From Funneliformis mosseae (Eukaryota > Glomeromycota > Glomeromycetes > Glomerales > Glomeraceae), in assembly GCA_910592005.1 (NCBI GenBank), contig CAJVPP010001028.1, positions 1-23,429 on the forward strand: a stretch of DNA of 23,429 bases. Direction: 5' to 3'. Below are positions 19,114 to 23,429 of the stretch, piece by piece. Every line of letters starts with the position of its first letter. The first letter of the stretch is position 1. The notes under the pieces were generated by a model. That model made no database searches. It saw only the letters and a list, made by a program, of their open reading frames with translations, and was not told where the DNA came from. Position numbers and translations under genes: made by a program.

Positions 19114-20832
19114 ATGAACGTCAACAGTATTTCTAACATGTCTGAAAATACTATCAATATCATCTCAGTAGCTTTTGCTGTGTCACTCCTCAATGCTGAA
19201 AAAATTTTCATGTATTTTTTGCTCGAAAAATACCTTGGAGCTAATCTTCAACAGAAGATCGCTAAAATTACTGATAAATATTGTTTTAACTATACTTTCT
19301 TTGCAGGAGTCATACATGAAAAACTTTCTGCTGATCCTTTAATCAACATTCTCAAAGTTGCCTTTTTAGACTCTAACGAATGTGATGATCTTTGTAAAAT
19401 ACAGATTTTTAATATGAACAAAATCATATTTTTACTCCTAGTTGTACAAAAATCACACCCTTTTGTACCTATATAGTCGATCACAGTAACTGAGATTTCA
19501 TTAGATTTTATAGTTATACGAATTAAAAATTTTTTTTTTCTGTTACAGAAATATCGTACGTTGCATTATGAAAACTAGAAACCTGTGGCAATGCATTACT
19601 ATTACTTTTGATGAAAAAGCTAAATTTGATCTTCTTCAAGCAACTAATAGATTACTTATCATCAATGACTCTATTCATATTCACATGTGTGACTTAAACA
19701 GAAAAGAAATTCAAGATCATTTCAAATTCTCTAAAAAACTAACTAATCTTTCACGAGATACTACAGTACGTGATATCCTTGACATTAATAAAATAATTGA
19801 CCCTACCGCTTAGATTATTCTGTGAGCAAGATCAAATTATAACTACTTGCAATATGTGTACTTCTACTTTCACAATACTAATAAAGCTGATGCTATAATT
19901 GCAACTGACAAACTTACACTTAACAACAAAAAACTTGAATAGACAGACACAAAAACTAAACTATATGCTATTTATTCGTCAATACATTATAATGCATCTT
20001 CATACTCTAGAAAACAAAATACTCTAAAAGATAAAAATACTCAATACTTATACTAAAGGTTTTAACCAGCTCAATTCAACGGATATACTGCACCTAAAAA
20101 ATCTTGTAATGCTATCAGAGATAATATTACATTTGCTGATGTTGTTAATCCTTTGAGTTCTAATGTCAGACGTCTGCAAATTTAAAATAAAGGACCTTCT
20201 CCTTCCCCTCCTTTACTGAAAAAGCCTAATGCTATTCTAAGTAAAGTGACTAAAAAACTATCTATCTTAAGGTGGGAGAATGAACCAATAGATAATGATA
20301 CTATATTTGATAATACAGTATGTCCTACTCCGAATATTAAAACTGGTACAGCAGCAGATAAATCAATGCACGATCCTGACTTTAAGAAATTTGTCATATC
20401 TCAACTTGAATCTATTGCTAGTACCCTAGCCTTTATTCTACTTTTAAGTTTTTGTAATCTCGCCTTGAAGTAGTTGAAAAGGTACTAAATATCAAAGTTA
20501 CAATCCACAAAAAACTAAATTATTTAATAATACGCTTCTTGATACTGCTACTGAAGTAGATATAAAATCTCTATTCATTGAACATATTACTCTGTACTGC
20601 TCACTTATAGACAAAAACTAATGAACAACTTATCGCTATTTGCCAAAAATAACAACAGCGAATCTTTGAATTCACTCTGACAATCAACAAGCTACTCAAA
20701 ACTTGTCAAGATTTCCAAACTGTGTTCATTAATATAAATCTTATTAGCCAATATGATACACAAGTTTTTGACCTCTTAAATAAAGATCTTGATAAAATGA
20801 CAGAACACTGCATTGGCAGCCTCTCACAATAA
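19114..20832 (+). pseudogene. Non-LTR retrotransposon ORF1 (nucleic-acid-binding protein), decayed
   Basis: ORF1 proteins of LINEs bind the element RNA. The ATG at 19114 starts 120 codons (MNVNSISNMSENTIN...) ending at TAG 19474. The frame resumes after shifts at about 19568 (RNLWQCITITFDEKAKFDLL...) and continues through NRKEIQDHFKF and TTVRDILDINKI to a stop at 19811, then more text with isolated stops. A zinc-knuckle-like motif lies at about 19961-20002. It reads YAIYSSIHYNASSY where C-x2-C-x3-H-x5-C is expected, all three Cys being Tyr while His remains. After KNAILS-type Pro-rich linker text (20185-20230) a tail resumes near 20530 and ends DLDKMTEHCIGSLSQ before TAA at 20830. The role is inferred from position upstream of an endonuclease-bearing ORF2. 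I recognise the family only by resemblance. Confidence 0.7.
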
Positions 20833-20849
20833 ATATAATATATATTATA

Positions 20850-22348
20850 AATACTATTCCTACTGATATTTTAATAGAACCTAATAATATATTTAATCTT
20901 ATTAAAACAAAAAAATCTTTCCATAGCCTCATATAATATTAGAGGACTCAATGAGCCTACCAAACAGAACATTCTCTTTTCACTTTATGAAACACATCAT
21001 TTTAATATACTGATCTTACAAGAACCAATTTTAAATACAGTAATGCTTCAATTATTAATTGATTATTCCCAAATTTTTTAACAATTTTTAGTAAAAACTG
21101 TGATTATCAGTCTTGTGGATTTGGAATCAGTTATCTTTTAGTTCTCAACTCTTCAAACATATTTTTCAACATGAATCTAAACTCAATAGAGTTATTTATA
21201 CAAAGTTACGATTTTCTGACAAATAAAAACTTATTGTTATTAATGTATACATTCCCTCAGAAAAATCTAAAGAAAAAATCACTAAGCAAGTCTTAACATA
21301 CGTTAAACACCTTCTTGATGACGTTATTAAAAATGATTATCACATTATTCTCCTTAGTGATTTTAATGCAGATATAGATCACACAACAAATAACTCATCC
21401 TGAACTATCTCTTTTATTAATTTATTGAATCATTATAACCTTTTCGATTCTTTCACAGTTTTACATGATACTAATAGATTACATTTTACCACTTTTCATC
21501 ATAATCAGTCATTATCAAGAATTGATTATATTTGAATAACACCTGAACTGATACTTAATATGCTCAATGCTGATGTATCACCCATTGATATACAAATCTG
21601 ACTATCATATTGCCATCATTAAATGTTTTAACTTCTTATAAATTAATTCAAATAGTCATAATTATCCTACTAAATCTTCTTTTGATTTTAATAAGATGGA
21701 CTCAAAGAAATAGACATAATTTAGAGATAAATTAGACTATGTCATTAACAGTTGTGTTCTTAAAAGTGTTTACAATCCGCTCTGAACAGATATTAGGATT
21801 TGTTTTAAGATACATTAATCTCGTTTGTGAACAAATATATTCCTATCAGTAAATCTAAAGTTTATCAACTGTTTAAACAACCAATTACCATATCCAATAA
21901 TATCAGAATACTACAGAAATTTTCTAAATCCTCACAAAAATATGTTAAAAATAATCTTATCTCTCTCAAATAGTTTAACCTTCATGAAAAATTCCTCAAA
22001 ATTGCTCAAGATTGTTCTCTATATGTTGTCTCAATGGATCCTTTCCTAACAATATTTATATTAAATTAATACTAATTGACACATAATCATTAATAGTTTA
22101 TTTACAAATGAAGGCTAAACTTAAAGAACATAAATTTAAACTTTTAAACATATAACAAGCCCTACAAGACAGAATTGATGACTACAAATCTGATCTAAAA
22201 AAGATAATAAACTCTGTCTTAAATAGAAAAGAAAGGAAAGTTATCTGACATTTTTAACAGGTAACTGATATAACTCACGAGGATAAGTCAATTCTAGAAG
22301 AATGTAAACTAATATAACGATCTATACATGAAATTGATTTATTAATTT
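20850..22348 (+). pseudogene. LINE ORF2: APE-type endonuclease and linker, truncated before RT
   Basis: The endonuclease nicks target DNA to prime reverse transcription. Motifs in order: SYNIRGLNEPTKQ (from 20933), LILQEP (Glu at 21022), INVYIPSE (21235-21260), LLSDFNADIDH (Asp at 21359), SRIDYI (about 21520), matching the exonuclease-endonuclease-phosphatase fold. The final Ser-Asp-His motif is not readable. Linker text follows: KLDYVINSCVLKS (21730 on), KLKEHKFKLLNI (22110-22150), ALQDRIDDYKSDLKK (22160-22205), THEDKSILEE (22275 on). The expected next block, reverse transcriptase, is absent because a second LINE begins near 22349. Many frameshifts and stops, including TGA for Trp in RIDYI*ITP. 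Confidence 0.85.
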
Positions 22349-23384
22349 ACAAATATTTTACTTCAATACTGATTAAAAATCTTAACAAAATAATCGAACG
22401 CTGCATCAGCAGCTTCTAACAATAATAATTATTATTATTATAAATATTGTTCCAATAATGAATACTATAAATACTCCTATTTCTCATATTTTATCTTATC
22501 TTAATCTTAGAATTGCAGTACACAATGTCTATTCTTTCAATAACCCTGCAAAATAAAATTATCCTTTTTCTTTATTTTCAATCAATCAATCAATTTGACA
22601 TCATAAATTTACAAGAAACAAATATTAAGGATGATACTTTCATTTTCAATCGTAACTTCTCTGATAATATCACATTTTCAGCAATAATCTAAACTTCCAT
22701 TCAACTAAAACAGGCATCAGCCTTTCTTTTAACCCTTGTATTACTAAACATATTTTTGCTTATGACTTCAAATTTGATAGAATCATCTCTATAAAACTTT
22801 AATTTGCAAACAAATAAAATTATTAGTTATTAATTGTTACTTTCCTCCTGCCAATCCTCTAACCAAAATAATAAAACAATCAGTTAGATTTTTAAAACAA
22901 TTATTAGACAATATCATCATAAATAAATATCATATTATTCTCATTGAATATTTAAATATAGATATAGGTCACTCTAATAACTCTTTTTTAAATTCAAATT
23001 TTATTAATTCCCTTAATTATTATGATTTATATGATGTTATTAATGTTCATTTTAAAAAAAAACAGACCCTTATATCTTTTCTTTGCTAACAAAATGTCTT
23101 AGTCTTGAATCGATTACATTTTTATAATGCCTGAATTATCTTTTAATATCCTTGATTGTAAAATCACTTATGTAAACTTTTCTGTTTCAGATCATCATAT
23201 TATTTCGACCAAAATTATAAATTTCTTGAAGCACTCTATATCTAAAAAGAAGTATCCAATCAAATCCTCTTTCAATTATAATTTAATAGATAACTCCAAA
23301 TGGTCTAAATTTAAAGATAAATTTGATAATGCAATCAATTTTAACTTGCTGAAACTGGAAAAAACTGATGAATCTGTCAAATAA
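22349..23384 (+). pseudogene. Second LINE copy: ORF1 tail and ORF2 APE-type endonuclease
   Basis: 22349-22440 (KYFTSILIKNLNKIIERCIS) matches the end of ORF1 in the first LINE (FDLLNKDLDKMTEHCIGS), and the following intergenic spacer is alike (TATTATAAATATTGTTCC versus TATTATAAATACTATTCC). ORF2 text then begins RIAVHNVYSFNNPAK (22508 on), IINLQETNI (Glu in the catalytic position, about 22600), LLVINCYFPPANP (22820-22860), HIILIEYLNIDIGH (decayed SDFNADIDH, about 22930-22970), RLHFYNA/IMPELSFNI, and an intact SDHHIIS (about 23187). The last 85 codons (23127-23384) are open and end DESVK-TAA. The protein differs clearly from the first LINE, so this is another subfamily. It is 5'-truncated. Confidence 0.8.
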
Positions 23385-23429
23385 TATATGTCAAATATAC
23401 CATATCTGTCAAATAGGACACATATACCA
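23372..23429. repeat. Short degenerate repeat at right edge
   Basis: ATCTGTCAAATA (23372), ATATGTCAAATA (23386) and ATCTGTCAAATA (23404) recur at 14- and 18-bp spacing, with TATACCA words after the last two. It may be the start of a further array or insertion that interrupts the second LINE. The window ends here. Confidence 0.4.

Noticed and set aside
19290..19484. Minus-strand open frames at 19290-19484, 20182-20397 and 20744-20932
   Set aside because: Antisense to LINE ORF1, where the plus strand carries the coherent protein text.

Overview
This 23.4 kb window looks like intergenic, transposon-filled DNA from a very AT-rich eukaryotic genome. I found no intact gene, no host gene, no tRNA or rRNA, and no bacterial-type signals. 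The longest open frame (160 codons) is a piece of a broken helicase. Short GT-AG introns, a Tc1 element with TA target duplications, piggyBac and RecQ-linked transposase relics, a gypsy-like integrase and APE-type LINEs together suggest a repeat-rich fungus. An arbuscular mycorrhizal fungus (Glomeromycotina) fits best, from protein wording I recall, but this is inference.

Layout. 1-160: CpG-rich 25-bp tandem repeat cut by the window edge. 200-1300: array of short palindromic units (AACTTACC...GGTAAGTT) interrupted by two small insertions, one a 149-bp MITE-like element. 1300-3760: AT-rich sequence without recognisable genes. 3766-6600: decayed DDE-type transposase gene split by a complete but dead Tc1/mariner element (3812-5191). 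6934-7395, minus strand: 3' end of a piggyBac-like transposase. 7400-11780: a multi-intron gene relic joining a DDE-type transposase to a RecQ-family helicase in one reading frame. 11910-12130: inverted TCAAGTT/AACTTGA repeat. 12180-14076: integrase relic (zinc-binding, catalytic core and Cys-rich CXC-like C terminus). 14100-18800: AT-rich, mainly minisatellites (28, ~100, 26 and 21 bp periods). 18850-22350: non-LTR retrotransposon (5' UTR, ORF1, ORF2 endonuclease) broken before its reverse transcriptase. 22350-23384: a second LINE of related but different type in the same orientation, running toward the window edge.

The elements share one decay pattern. Most in-frame stops and lost motif residues are explained by C-to-T or G-to-A changes (Gln to TAA/TAG, Trp to TAG/TGA, Arg to TGA, Cys to Tyr, catalytic Asp to Asn), and CpG is scarce outside the first 160 bases. 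Cytosine methylation followed by deamination, or a RIP-like process, would explain this. The most interesting item is the transposase-RecQ fusion; next is the nested Tc1 insertion, whose removal restores the host element's reading frame exactly.
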